DNA of 64,000 nt from positions 52,827,602 to 52,891,601 of the forward strand of contig CM059563.1 of the NCBI GenBank assembly GCA_030386875.1. The letters are read 5' to 3'. The notes beneath the pieces are model-generated. The model did not search any database. It saw only the letters and a program-made list of their open reading frames with translations, and had not been told where the DNA came from. Numbering within the stretch: the first letter of the stretch is position 1; every line of letters begins with the position of its first letter. The position numbers and the translations under genes are program-made. The DNA is from Morinoia aosen (lineage: Eukaryota; Arthropoda; Malacostraca; Amphipoda; Talitridae). Shown here one piece after another: positions 47,143 to 61,607 of the stretch.

Positions 47143-50100
47143 ATGATACATGCTTTCTTAGTGTAATATTACACAAAATCCTTTTCAAAGCAGTTTCAGA
47201 ATACCCGAGTAGTGGAACTGTAAAATTTCACCTTGATGAATGCCAGCGTCCATCAAGATTTCCCCACCCTCTCCAGTTGAGTTCCAAATACACCTTGCTA
47301 CCCGTGGGAAAATACCACTTAATCAAGACGCTCCCCACTTATAAATTTGCAAGGAATTTTCTTGAGACGATCGCTCCACGCAAGGAGTAGAAGCCAAGGG
47401 AACACTGAATTCCAGTCTTGCTTAAAGAAAAAAACGCCGTATACCGAAACTCTAGCAGGCACAAGGTGTAAGCTGTGGCAGTTTTAGTTTATCTTCTTTT
47501 ACTTAATTACCAAGTGTCACCGAACTTGAAGTTTTACGGACTGCCTTGGAAAGTTCTCTTGTCTTGGAGGTCTGTTCAGTCCAGTACATCGAGTTGCTGC
47601 TTGTAGCAACTTGGGTAGACAAATGGAGCAGGAACAGAAGAATAACGAGGGGTCACGGTGCTTTTGGCCAAGTGCGAGCGGTTAAGAAGTTTTGCACTTT
47701 TCTCTCAAGCAACCAGCAATGTGTTCTATTGAGGAAGACCAACAAGTCCAAGGTTTTTTTGCGGCTCTCTACTGAATTGTATAAATGAAAATTAACATTC
47801 ACTGGCTTTACCTCTTTCAATTTCATTTGTCTTCGCAATTTTGTTGACTTATGAAGTTGAATAATTTCTAGGCTTTATGAAAAAGAAATAGGAATTTATA
47901 CAAGTATTTCTATGTTACGTTCAGATCTTGGCTATGACTCATAACTTGTTCATCATTTCTCTCGACTTGCTCAGCAACTTTACAAGATAGAACTAAAGAT
48001 TCAATGCGCTGGATCTCAGAGCTGCATAGCATTAAATCCCAATGGAATTCAATAATGAGCGTTTCATGCACGACGGTGTGATTCAGCGTCAAAAATTTAC
48101 GTTTCTATTGTTCATTCACAGCCCGCCCATGAAAATCATGTTATTCATTCAAGCCTGCATTTGTTTGCCTTACTTCCGCTGCATGAAGCATCTTCACTCG
48201 CATAGTTTGCTTGCGCCAGCGTCACGCTTGTTGAGTCAAGTTTCACCTCGGTTTGTATGAGACAATGCAGAACTTATAACGATTTGTCGTTCATATAGAC
48301 ATTATTTATTATTGTCGTTACTAGTTTTAAGCGTTTCCTGAGTAACGTTGAGTGGTTTAAAATGATTTTTATGATTTTAAATTTATGCACGTAAATTTTT
48401 TTGGTATTCTAAATGATGTAGCGCTGTTTTCATTGTGCAATAGCTAAAGAACAAATAATATTCCCAGTATTCATGACCATATTCATTGCAATACGTATTT
48501 GTGCACGTACTCTCGAAGATACATATTATACACTTATTTTTTAAGTAATGTATGATTATTTCATATTCAGTTGAATAACGTTTGGAATTATTCATGATTC
48601 TATTGTAGGTTATCCATCTTCTTTTTTTGCTCAAATGGTGTTAGTAAACATTTATTAATTTACACATGTTGATTGCCTCGCAAAACAAATTTTTTTTTGA
48701 GCAAATTCGTCCTTGAATTTCAAGTCCCCTCTCAGCCAAACATTCTTAAATCTTCGTAATATCTAAGAAGTGGTTCAGTTGTTCTCAATGAATGGGACTT
48801 GAAAGTTTTTTTACCAATTTTGAAACCCACCACAGAATTATTTTCCAGCGTTATTAGTTTGAATGAAAACTTGTTAAATATTTATTAGGCTAAACTCAAT
48901 CTCTCACGTTCATTTCAAAATGTTAAACTATTCTCACTTTTTTTTGGCTTTAAGTTGTTTTAAGCTGAATATGCATTCATGCTTTCGTTAAAAAAATTCA
49001 AAAATTACAATCCAGGTGACCTGCAGAACAATGCCCAGGCGTCGATAAACAGCAGTGGCTAGACAGCGTTTAGGGAATCATTGGAGCTCATTACCCGAAA
49101 AAAACTGTAATCATGGGAGCCTTGTAGCCCGCATAACCTGGTCGTGTGAGCCCGTCTATATCCTGCTATATTGACCCGGATTGGTGCCCTCGCTCTCAGT
49201 CATTTGAAAACGCCGGCGCGATGTCAAAGAGGCTCGGCTAAATACTCAATAAATGAAGTTGAACGCTCAATGAAAGCTTGAGGGCTTTAATTAGTTCAAC
49301 CTTGTTGCAGGATGAGGATGTGGATACTGAAAGAACTTCCACGATCGACTTTAGATCGCGTGTTTTGATTTGTTTGTTCAACGTGTTTTAATGTATGGAT
49401 GTGAAAGTGATGTTGCGTGGGTCTGATGAGTATCACGGGTAGTGAGTAGCTTTATAACAAGATGGATAAATATAATGGCTTATGGTGTCGAAGATATTCT
49501 CATGAAATAGTTATTGGTCACTCTACTACCCGAATTAATTCAAACGAAACGGATTAAATCATCGCTGTGGGAACATAAATAAAATGATTCTAGAAATTAA
49601 TTTATAATCACATTCGACAAATCGCTTTGTGGTCATTTCCAGCAGTGTGAAGTGTGGTTATTTTTTTGAACGCACGTAATACTGAGGACAAAAACATACT
49701 TTTTAAACTAGATTATACGCTTGTTTCAAGTGGTTATGAGAGGGTATATAAGAATTATTAAATATATTTTCAAGAGCATTTGAAGGGTAATGTCACTTTT
49801 CAATTTTGAGATAAGTTTCATTTATCATACACCAATTAAATTTCAGTAAAGTGTGAAAACAGAATGATTGAAGCTGGTAATACTTAATGCCATATTGTTT
49901 TCACAAGCGATAATTAATAAAAAAAACACAAATTACCGCGTAGTTTCACACCATTTTGGGCTGAATCATTAAGCCCACTTGGTTTCGAGTCCGAGTGTCA
50001 CTCAGTTGGATTTCGAACACCGTTGTTCATTCAGGAATAAACGAGGGAGGAACGCTGGCGTCCCTACAGTCGGGATGTATTAGAAGGACGCCAGTCATCC

Positions 50101-52805
50101 TGACAGATCTGTGATTTCAGCTGGTCCGTTTCTCTATTTTGCAATTGCAAGGGGACGGCAGACTTAATCTTGTGTTAGAATGAAGGCAGCGAATGAACTC
50201 CGTGCTTATATTTTCTGCTGGTCTTTTGAAGTAGGGACAAATCCCATACAAAAATTATTCCTCTTGAATTCTTAATTATTCAGTGAAACAGACTATCCTA
50301 TCTAAATTAAGACTAAAAGGAAAGTGAGGTTTGAGTTGCGTTTCTATGACTCGAGTTCGGATACAATTTAGTGATGGCTGTTTTTCATAACGAGCTATAG
50401 ATCACAACTTTAAAATCGTTGTAGGAAATGAAAGCCAATTTGGTTTTTCATGATGATTTTCAACGTATTGTAAAAATTTTCAGGGTTTTCTCTCATTCAT
50501 TCAAAGGTTCGCAAATGTGATAAAAAGCGTAATAATTCAGTGTTTTACCTTTCAACATACGAATATAAGGCCCATATGGTAAAATGAGTGACAATCGTCG
50601 AGCTACTGTTGAGTCGTGTGCGCTGGTAACACCAAATCAAATATTATTGAATTACTGAATACTGAAAAATTTGCGATTTTGCTAAGTTTTGATGAAAAGC
50701 GGAATTATTAAAGATCAATTGCTAACTTTCTGGGCACAAAATTATTCGATTTTATATTTTACCGAAGCAAGTGCGTCGTGAAATTCAGAAAAAGCTTATG
50801 CGGAAAAGTATGAGAATTTATGTGAGGAGAAAACATTACCCTTCATATCAGTAATAATCCGTTAGTCAGTGAGTGAGTAAAATGAAACTATTGATTCGAG
50901 CCTGAAGGGCGTACTTATTCATAATAATTGGTTAAATGCCGATCAAAATCCAATTAATTTCGTCACCATTCAAATGACCAATTAATTTTGTCACTATTCA
51001 ATCTATTTTTGTCAAAAATAAGGTACATGCACATTTACCGTTTTATTAGTTGCAGGATTTCGTTGAGATTATGCATATTTTTTTAACCATGGTTGTTACG
51101 TACTTTTTTGTTTCTTATGACCAAGTTGGTTTCACATACATTTTTCTGAGAACCATTGCGCCGGTCTGTTGCACTGGAGATCTTGGCTGTGTGATATTTT
51201 AAGAATAATTCAATAACAAAGGTAATAGCTCATATCAAAATAAAAACTTGCAAGAAAGTTTTGACATGTCTATGTTTATTAAGTTTTTTACTTCGTTTGA
51301 CTAGTTCATACGTTACATAACAATAAAGCTGCATTCTTATTCATTACGTAATTACAGAACGAAAGGCAAAAAATCCGATCGTATTTCATAAATGACTTGT
51401 TTTCAATCGTAGTGAGTTCGTCTTGTAGAGTATGTTCCCGTGAAATAAGATTCAAGAGAATCCAGTAATTTAATACGACACAGAAAGGCAACATGGACGT
51501 AAAAAAGCTTATTCAGGCTAACAATTAGACTGCCGTAGAACAAGAGCATTACAGCCATCGTCAAGAACTTTTAATTAAAATACTTCGAGTCTAACTGGTG
51601 CGTTTGGTGATTCTACAATATGGAGCAGGTTCGGCAACATCCGTCAGTGCAAGTTGGGGACCCTCAGAAGTTCTGATTAGCTGAGAGGGCGGGACGCCAG
51701 GCGTTGTTCCGCTGAATCGACGTCTCGTCTGAATATTTCTTTCGAATACGAGCAAGTTCAGCTTCTGTTGTGGACTAACGAATGCTGAAGCGAAGTTGGT
51801 GCTGAACAATACTTTCGAATAAGTTTGGTCTACAGTAATGGAAGTTTGAAGGTTTGATTTTTGAAGCATTTGTTTCGTCAAGATGTTGATTAACGAATGC
51901 TGATGTTGAAAGTTCCTTTTATATTTATTTGATACGTGACAAAGTTCGTTTGAATCTCATTTGAGTTTTCTTTTGACTTATGCATGCTGATGTTAAAAGC
52001 TCTATAAATTTCTAAGTGTATTTAGTTTCTATTGCAGTGAACACAATAAAGTATTTCAGTGCGGTGTACCTCCATGCCTGATGTGAACAAAGTATGCATT
52101 ATTTAGTTTTTATCATAAAGATTTATCACAGTCGTATTAGTTAATTGCATTAAAACTTTACAGTGAATCGTAGACTATATTGACGCTGTACATTGAAGGT
52201 TTTATCTGTACCCAAGGCTAAATCTGACGCATAAAGATCAAAACTTGTTACTCAAATCTAGGGCCTAAAATAAAAAGCAAAATTTAATTAATTAAATAGT
52301 TGAACTGCTATGCCTGACGTCTTCTCTGCTCATCTTGTCCATTCATTGAATATTTTATCATTCGATGAGGTGCTGAAATTGTAAACTCATGACATTCTCT
52401 TGATGATCGAATCGCTTGCATATTTTGTTGGTTCTCAGAAAAATTTTGCGTGGCATACAAGTCCGCATATTAAATTTCCAAATTTTTAATAAATGAAATC
52501 CGACTGTTATTAAAAATTCGCATTTTCAGGCCAAGATAATCGAGTTTGTTGCCTTCGCTGGACCATGCAGAAATAAGTGTACCCTAGCCTCGTACATCAT
52601 CATCAGTTTAAATTTGCCGAAATCATTCGCCATCATAATTTGATTTCCTACTGCACCAGTAGCCAAAATATAAAATGCAAGACGATTTATAATAGAATAC
52701 TTAATGTACTAGTAGTCTAAAAGTAAATACAAGAAAATTTCCTAGACAATACTTAATAAATGTACTTCTAGCCTAAACGTAAAATTAACGAGACAGTAGC
52801 CCGAA
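47143..52805. other. Long AT-rich non-coding spacer
   Basis: Open frames are short. A 9-bp perfect inverted repeat (CTGGCGTCC at 50055-50063 and GGACGCCAG at 50086-50094) forms a small hairpin. A GC-richer patch lies near 49020-49220. No gene is supported. Confidence 0.4.
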
Positions 52806-53137
52806 AGAAGTGAAGATCAGTGACTCCTAGCTCTAACATCACGTTGCCGGTCACAAATAGTAGTTTTGAAAGTTACTACTGAAGATCTGTAACTCCCAGC
52901 TCTAACTGCGTATAGCCAGTCACAAATACTAGTTTTGAAAGTTACAAGTGAAGATCTGTAACTCCAAGCTCTGACAGCATATAGCCTGTCACAAATAGTA
53001 GTTTTAAGGGTTACAAGTGAAGATTTGTAACTCCTAGCTCTAATAGCTTAAAGCCGGTCACAAATAGTAGTTTTAAAGGTTACGAGTGAAGATCTGTAAC
53101 TCCTAGCTCTAACAACGTAAAGCCGGTCACAAACAGT
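52806..53137. repeat. 69-bp minisatellite, about 4.8 units
   Basis: GAAGATCTGTAACTCC recurs at 52881, 52950, 53019 and 53088, exactly 69 bases apart. Each is followed by AGCTCTAAC, AGCC-GTCACAAATA and TAGTTTT-AA-GTTAC. A partial, more diverged unit precedes them from 52806, and the last unit ends at GGTCACAAACAG. Confidence 0.94.
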
Positions 53138-54181
53138 TTTGCGTCCAGGATTCGTAAGACGCTGCCTTTCACCGGCTGAGAGGAGCACGGCGCGCACAGG
53201 ACGACTCATAATGCGCTTGCTTGCGGGCTCAGCCAAAAATGATGGGGTTTCGCTTTCGAGTCGCCCAAAGTTTGGGTCGTGAGTTTTGCTGGCTTTAAAA
53301 ACAGAAGCTTTTTGTGCTCATTAACTTCCATGACATTTTGCTTAACCTTTTTGGCTGTGCAAGGTTACCGAAACCTGTCCAAGACTGGAGCCAAAGAAGA
53401 GACAGACGATCAACTGCCGTGGGTTTCCTTCTTGCAGCCAGGGCTAGAAAAAGTTGAGCGGCAGCTCAGATAATTTAACTGAGCTCGAATTATAAAAGCA
53501 TAATAGTTGCACAAAAGCGTGGTGGCTGTAGGGAAAGATTTGTTAAATATTCACGTTGGATATAATTTCGAGTTGATCTGATTCGTATAAGTCGATGAAA
53601 GTGAGTCTCATAATGTTTTAAATAAGAGATTAAACTCTAAATCGCTCGCAGGCACAGTATTCACACTTTAATTCAGCGGAAGTTTTTTTAAAGGTAAACC
53701 GTATTTAAGAATAACATAGAAATTCGAAGCATTGTGCAGACTGTCTGCCAACCAAAGACTTCATTTTGCAGAGTGACACACTGACAATTTCAAGTTCGAC
53801 AGTGAAAGTTTTATCTCATAAGAGAAGAAAATTTATTGACAATGTTATTATTACTCTCCCTATGGATTTTTTGGATTCACGCTCAATTATATAAGATGCC
53901 TGCTGCCCAACAGATGCATTTTTTCTCCAATGTTGTTGATGATGCGAAGAAACTGCGAATTAATGGGAAAAATTACTGTTGTATGGCTTTCTTCTTACGT
54001 TAGAACGAATGAAACAGTACATGTGCATGAAGATAAAGCTTTTATTAATGTCGTTATATGATTAATGCTATTTTAACCGTACAAATTTGCTCAGGTACCG
54101 GGGTGTGCGTAATGATTGACTGTATGGGACTCGGGTGGCAGGCTAAACTGACCACTCGACCCTTCTCTGTTGTAACAGTAT
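53138..54181. other. Non-coding spacer
   Basis: A short GC-rich patch follows the 69-bp array (53140-53290). I see nothing else. Confidence 0.4.
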
Positions 54182-54455
54182 ACTCTGTTCTGTTCTGTTG
54201 TGTCTTGTTGTATTCTGCTCTGCTCAATTCTCTACTGTTCTGTATTATTTCATCTCATTCCATCTCAACCTATTCTATCTCAACCCATTCTATCTCATCC
54301 CATTCCACAACATCCCATTTCATCCCATCTCATTCTATCCCATCCCATCTCATTCCATTCCATCCCTTCTCATTCTATCCCATTCAATCTCATCCCAGTC
54401 CATAACATCTCACCTCATTCCACCTCATCCCATTCAATCCCATTCTGCTCTAATC
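54182..54455. repeat. Pentanucleotide satellite-like block, (TCCAT)n type
   Basis: Over about 270 bases the plus strand keeps 5-base phase with words TCCAT, CTCAT, CCCAT, TCTAT and CTCAA. The first 60 bases are a TCTGT/TTGTG variant. The block is strongly pyrimidine-biased with C, T and A only over its main part. Because the unit has no stop in any frame, three overlapping open frames run through it. The word type resembles the CATTC-based simple satellites of other animals, which is a resemblance only. Confidence 0.93.
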
Positions 54456-55268
54456 AAGAAAAACTTGAAACTTGACAATTTTCACTCAGCTAAAAAAATA
54501 TATGTATATAAATATATTTATATGTATAAACCCGACCATTCTTGAGCTTACATATATTTTTACTCGGCTCGTAACTTTTAATTTTTCTTCGCATTATTTT
54601 TCACTCACTTGTTTTCAAACTCCGTTTGTATATTTTCTCCAAGAGGTTTCCCGATTTTTATTCTCAATTCTCTCACGAAAATACTGTTAAATTGATGAAA
54701 TATTATTGCTCAGCAACAAAGAGACGAATTCTTGTCTGTAAGATAAATATACTCGTGTGCGGTCGAACTCTTGAATCTTGTTTTAGAGGACGAAATTCAT
54801 TTTTACTAATTTCACTGAATGAAAAATGAAATGTTTTACAACTAGAGCGTTGAAACGCGGGTTTTTGTGAAGAAAATTAAGTTTCGTTCACCCGCGCACC
54901 GAAACGGGGCTACCAAAGTCTCCTCGTGTCTCTCCATGCATAAACGAAATGTGAGAAATTTACATACTTCTTTCGCAGAATTCGTAGAGTGGTAATATTC
55001 CAAAGGCATTACTGCACTCACTTCTGAAGAACACGAAAATTTTTGAAACTGAAATCTCAGTCTACGGCAACGTTCTCATTCAGGGCCACAGAAGATGGGC
55101 ATATTTTTAAGCCTTAAATCTGAGGGGAATAGCTGAGCCCGCCCACCGCTATTTAGCTTGCGAGGTTCAGTCTAAGCCTCTAATCCTAGTAAAGCGACCG
55201 CGGAGTGCGTGAGGGCAGCGCGGTGTTGGTAATCGTTCACACTCACGCCACAACTCGCACCCTTCCGT
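54456..55268. other. Non-coding spacer, GC-richer from about 55060
   Basis: AT-rich at first. From 55060 to 55320 it is GC-richer and has CCCGCCCA near 55141. No gene is supported. Confidence 0.35.
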
Positions 55269-55297
55269 TCAGTTTGAGGGCATCTCTGAAGGTATGC
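55269..55297 (+). promoter_or_regulatory. Possible initiator followed by a splice-donor-like site
   Basis: TCAGTT at 55269-55274 fits the arthropod initiator consensus. GAAG|GTATGC at 55288-55296 is a good splice-donor match. Both lie at the end of a GC-richer 250-base patch. That could mark a short non-coding first exon, but no downstream element motif is seen and both words are short. Confidence 0.12.
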
Positions 55298-58200
55298 TCA
55301 AGCTATGGTGTACGAGAGTTATACTATCTTGAGCGTTTTATCGCTTGCCAGTTGTGATCTCCATCACTGGGGAGTTGGCTTGCTTGGTGTGCCCTGATAT
55401 TTATTTGTCTTTTTGTTGCTGAGAAACTTTCGGTGCCAAATACTAATCCTTTGCTCTGGGGAGAAATTTTCTAGCATTAATAATTGCTTCTTACTCGTAA
55501 TTCAAGCGTAGTTACTGCTACTGCTTACGTAGTTATAAGACGATTTGAGACACAGTTCGCCAGTTAACATCGGTTTTGCTTGCTAGCTGTCTATTTTTAT
55601 ATAAAAAAAAACACAGAAAACAAAGGGGTTTTGAGTGTCATGGAAATTTTTGGTGTTATTCAAGTAATAGTCTTTTTTTACTTTGCATGGTTTAAATAGA
55701 GTGATTACAAATTAAATTATAAGTTTCAGGTATATTCGCTGGATTGTGTCAGAGACGCTTTTTAATTTCTACCTAAATAAAAGTCACATTTCGAGAAACA
55801 AGTATTAAGCATCATAACTGTTTCCCAACTTTCTCTCCTTAACATCGAACATTTAATCCAAAAATTTTTCATTTAGAACTCATTGAAGCAAATATCTGTT
55901 CATTGAACATATTCATTTGTCTTTTCATTATATTGATCTATGTATGACTATCCATTTTTAGTTTTTTTGGGTGTCTTTGACGCGCATACCAAGAAGAGAA
56001 CTAGTGCACGGGCTGCACGATTTCTTCTACCATTTTCAAGTCAGCGACTGAAAAACAACAAAGCTGACTACAGTGTATTAAAATCAGGACAAATATCCTC
56101 GGCCTAGAGTCTAAATTAACATATTTTAAGTTAGCTTAAGACTCCCTGACCACATCAAAGCTGTTTCCAAGAATGGAAGGGGGAAGGTACCGTTAAGTAG
56201 GGAAAGCAAGGTGTGCCCGCGCGATCTGTGTGTAGAAAAAGCATGATTGGAAAAAGATCCTGATAGAAGCTCAAAATTGAAGAAGCATTTTTGAAGAACA
56301 GACAAAAGGATAACAAAACAAAAAAATATGGATTATTACAAAAAACATTACGATTTCAATAATAGGAAAGCTTCCCCCTCCTTCAGCTCGGGACCTCACA
56401 TCTTTCTCTTGAAGACAGTAATTGAAGTAAATGCAGCAGTTGCAACCCCTTGAAGGGTTAGACTTAGAAGATGGTCTCCGTCCAAAAAAGGAATTCAAGT
56501 CTTGGCCAATTTCGCGAAAGACGCATAACGCGTGTAAGTCTTCCAAACTAATTTTCAAATCTGGTAGAAGTTCATATTACTCTAATATTATTAAGTTATA
56601 TTAAGGATGGTGCTCGGAGTTACATTTTAGTCGAGAAGTGAAGGACACGAGTCCATCCAAAACTTAGCTTGGAAGTAAATTGAGAGAATTACTCTATTTC
56701 AAATTGCGATCGTAAATTTTCGATTGGTATAATAATATTATCGAATATGAAAGCTTGAAAGTGCTATATCAGAGCCATTATTACGAAGGATTACTTCAGC
56801 TGAATCATTTCACTGAACTCGGAAATTTAAAAATTAAATGAAGACAATAGTGGAAAATGAGCTGTCTCTATCTCAGGTTTCGGTTCTCCGTACCGCAGGA
56901 TTTAAAAATAATTCTGTTGAAATGTCAAGGAAATCATAGTCGAGTAACTTGTATTTGAAGATTTCAGATCCGTGGCTTAGGTTTAAGCAAACTAAAGGCC
57001 AAGGATCATTTGATTTTCACAAATTTTTGATGTTCCAAATCGAATTTTAGTTTTGATGAAAATATTGTGTGTTACATTCAACAAGTTCGATTATTTTGTC
57101 TTGCTTCTTTTCACAACGCGATTGATTTTCTACTCCTTTGTTTGTTTTCTTACAGCTTTATCAAAATTTATTGCTTGTAAGTATCGTTTTATTGAGTGAA
57201 GTCAATCCACGGCATCGCAGTCGTTCGTTTAGGGAGTTAATATAGCGCGACTAACTAGTACGGTTTAGTTTTCGCATCTTCAGTTAGTTGCACGATAAGT
57301 TCATGAACTGGTTAACCTAAGTATTTTTTACAATAAAAAATGAGATTCAGGCTACGTTTTTTGAGGAATTAGTCGATTTATTTCTAACCCCAGTGTATAT
57401 TTACACTGTTGTATTATTATTACCAGTTAACATCGCATACATAACTCTATTTTACTTTTACAATTTCGAATTATGCGAATCATGTTCACTTTCGAACAAA
57501 CTTATCTGGATTGAATATTCGTGTTCATTCAAAAGTCATTTGGTCGGCTATACAGTCAGGTCGTAAGCGGATTGAACTATTATTTATCGATGAATATTTT
57601 GTTTCATCACCGTACGATTTTCTAGTTCTGTCACATTCACTACCATCTCAAGAGATAAGTCAGACGTTGTACAATTATTATTACCCATCCTTTTTTTATA
57701 AGTCTGCATGCATTTTTAAATTAGTAACTGAAAATTTTCACACAGCCTGAAATGCATGACCAAGAAACCAGTTCTCAATATGAATCAGTACGCTTGTGTT
57801 CGCAACTCCTCACGTTATGTCGAGTTGTTATTAAAATGTTTCTCGGATGAGGGTGAACACGCGCCCTCAATTTGAAATGTTTCTCGAATTCTAGGAATTA
57901 TTTACGCTAATTCCGTGGAGATTTTCTTACATGAACGTGCTTCCTACACAGATGCCAATTTCTGCCTCTTGATTTCAACATGGTTCAACGCAGGCTCATT
58001 TCAAAGCACGAGTTAAAAGATGGCGCTGTATAAAACAAATGTATTAAATTTTCGCGAACCAATACGTCTGGATGCGCATATCCCTAAAATCCTTAAAATG
58101 GAAGTTCATTACTCTTTAACTACCCATATATTTTACTCATATTCCCAGCATCACAACCATTGCTATTAGACTGACGCTGGCATCAAGTTATCACAAACAT

Positions 58201-61200
58201 CAGAATGAAGATGGAACTGCTTCAGAGCTTCAAAAATTACATTAGGGCACAAATTCGACGAAGAATAAATTGTGTTTAGCATTTTTGGTGAGTGGCATGT
58301 TGGGCATTTAAGGGTTAATATAAGAACTGCGCAAGATGAGTAAGATTGGAAAGTATTTTAATTACAGAGCCGCACTGTAGAGTATTCCAATGTAATTGGG
58401 GGTAAATGCGATACGTCAGTGCATCCAAAACGATGAATTGCGTGGCTTCTTTCATGCAGCGAGGGTACCTTCTTTTGATCCAGTTCTACGTCATTTTTAT
58501 AACCCAACCTGAATTACGCTGAAATAATCTACTTTTTATTTGCGCTTGTGTAGTGGGACACATATCTCATTATCAGCGGATATTTTCTGTCTGAAAATTT
58601 TAAAAATGAAACACGTTTGCTCACAATCCCGCAATAAAAAAGGAAATCAGCTGCAGTTTTGCTTTCGCTCAAACAGGCTCACGATAATCTTGCTGATAAG
58701 AAAATGCATCGTCCTTACGTCTGCCTGAGTCGACGAGTATAAATGGAAAAACCTCCCCAGATTTTTGTCGCTGTCCCTTTCAAATCAACTGAAGAGCTTT
58801 TTTAAGACTAAAAAAAAATTAATTTCTCTGGGACGGCCGGCTCGAAGTAGAAAATAGCTAGTCTTTTGTTCATGCTTAAGAAATTTTATTCATGACAGGG
58901 AAAAAATTATTCTTAAAATAAACGGTATTATTTCGATGTTGTGACGCTGTGTGATGCTATTTACTTAAGCCAATGGAACAATTGCAATGTGAGAGCCCCA
59001 GCGAAAGATATTTATAGTCTTTAGAGTGCGTTTTATTAGTTTTTTATTTATTTCTACCTATGAGGCCCAGATGTTACTAGGAAATAAATCCTGCTCATTT
59101 ATTATCGCAATCATATGAAAACGTTCATGATCCGAGATGTTATATTTTCTAACTTATAAATTTTTCCAAAATCCTGGCTGAACTCTGAAACTGGAACAAG
59201 TAGTTTATTACCATGAATTGATAGTGGTTAATTTGTTTTCGGTAGAATTTATTTTCTTTAGCTACACCCGTTTTATGATGATTAAATGGAGTAATCAAAC
59301 ATTTCTCAATGGGTATTACTTTCTACATTTTCACTTCATCTTACATTGAATGTATGTTTCCCCTTCCAATAAAAAATTAAGGTTGATTTCAAATACTAAC
59401 GGCAGTTACGTTTTTACAGCATAATTTTTAAATTTTTGAGATAATTTTGTTTCACTTGTAAACCAACGTCTTATTTTCCAAACTGTGTGCTTGTAATTGA
59501 TCAAAATGAAACAAAGGATTTCTTTTAGCTTCCCAGTAAAGACCTGCTTGTAAACGAATTCATGTTTGCATGAATCACAATAATTCTTAGTCACAGAATC
59601 ATACAGTGAATTTATCAAGTTAATCTCTTATAAAAATCATATAGCTTAAAATTTTATTTATTGGTATATTCAAATTTTTGGAAAGTTATGTTTTCATTTC
59701 TATATTATTGTGCAGGGATTTGATATTTCCCTCTCTTTCCTTACGCGTAGAACATCAAGATGCCCTTGTTGTATCGAAGGATCTCTGTCAGAGTATGTTT
59801 TGTTCTTGTTCAGCTAATTTGTTGTTCAGGGAATGTACAGTAAATAACTCTTTCTCCTGATGAGCTTGATGTCGAAGATATTAATGATAATGTTCATGCA
59901 TTTGGTACAATATATAACTCGTATACATACGGCGGGTCTTGTTGTCATTATTACTCAAGAGTATCAAGCAAAATAAAAAAGAAATATTACACAAAACTTA
60001 CCAGATATTGCTTCGATGTTGTTTGAATTTTTTGACATCTTCAATAGCCCGCGATCATTTCCATTCTCTCCGAGCAAACTGGCTGACAACAGTGAAGTAA
60101 AATTACATAAATTTTTCGACTGCCTTTTTGTTCCTCGACATGAAGAGTCTTGTTAGAAACGAGTTCAAAGAATTAGAGCCAAATTACCTTCGACATTGCG
60201 AGGTCGGAATGCAACATCACGGCTGATCTCGCAAGTCTTGAAAGAAGAGGACGGAAAAACAACACAAACAATCCAGACAATGGCTCTCGAAGCCCAGGAA
60301 AAAAAACTTCCGTCTTCATGGCCTCGGGTAATGAAATCTGTGAAAGTTTTCTAAGCAACCTCGTGTTCTTGAAAGCGCAGCGTGGAGTAGACAAGCCCTA
60401 CAAGTTGCGCCGGGCCCTTTGCAGGGACATGAACACAGTTTTACTTACAAAAATAGTTTTTTTTTGAGGAACAACGGAGACAGTCCTGCGCAATCATTAA
60501 TGATCTGGTGACCCGAAGATGTCAATCCATAAGTTGCAATACTCAAATCCAGGACAACGATCACAATCATGAAATCACAATGTTTTTTTTATGTTCATGC
60601 ATACATTCCTCCAAATAATAAGAGGTGACCAACTATGAAAACCGTGTCGAAGTCAATAAATATAACAGATTTTTCAATCGTTCGTGGGTCACAGGCAATT
60701 AAATTATCTGGTTGGCTGACATTACCTAGCTCGCAGCATTATTTTACATGACCTTCTTTGTCTTTGTAACAAGTTTCATAGTACACACATCATTTTTATC
60801 CAACATAATTCAACTGTTTGACCTACTCTGTTGCGCAGCAAACATCATCCTCGTGATTTATAAATAAAATATTAAACAATTCATGTCGGTCAAGCTTAGT
60901 CGCAGTTTATGGCGCAATTTCTTTGCATAGAGTAATTTAATTAATTTAATTTAATTTAAGTTCACGGGGTGGTATGAGAAAAAAAGTGCAATGCTTTTTG
61001 TGGGGTTTTCCTCTTAATCTCTTCTAGATGAAACGCAAAAGATGATTTTCAATCGACTGATTAACTCTTATAGTAAGCAATTGGGCTGAATATGTAATAT
61101 GAGGAAACTTTGGAATTGCAGAAGAGGAAACTTAAAAAATTGAACTACCGGAGTCAACAGTAGTCCTCTACACGTAGCGCAGAAATAAACGAAATAGCAA

Positions 61201-61607
61201 ATTTTTAATAAAATGTTAGCATTCAACTCTGAAGTTCAATAAATATTATATCTACTTGATTTCATAAATCTTTTGAGTGTACGCGAATGGAAACTTCAGG
61301 GAGTAACACCTGTACATCTTTTATAAACATCATCTTTACACTCGACATCTTGTGTAGAACTCAAACTGCAGCGCAAAAAGGTAATGAAAAGCGGTACCAC
61401 GTCATTTTCCAGGTCAACTACATCATTATGGCTTCGCACGAAACATAGAAATGTCTTTGTTCATTTGCTAGAAGATATTTTTCTGGATGACAGGACGTCG
61501 CGATAGTAAGCTTCATTAAGGTCGCTTCTATGGTGTTTGCATGAACACACCCAGGGGCTGTGAAGCTGGGGAGAGAACTTGATTATGAACGCATTTTGCT
61601 CTTTTAT
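55298..61607. other. Long AT-rich non-coding spacer
   Basis: No gene is supported. Features noted are a TTTAA simple repeat at 60933-60959 and a TTAAGGGTTAA-like end near 58305-58316 without a detectable partner. Confidence 0.4.

Noticed and set aside
58140-58316. Another TTAA-bounded MITE
   Set aside because: Only one plausible end (near TTAAGGGTTAA) was found, and no convincing inverted partner.
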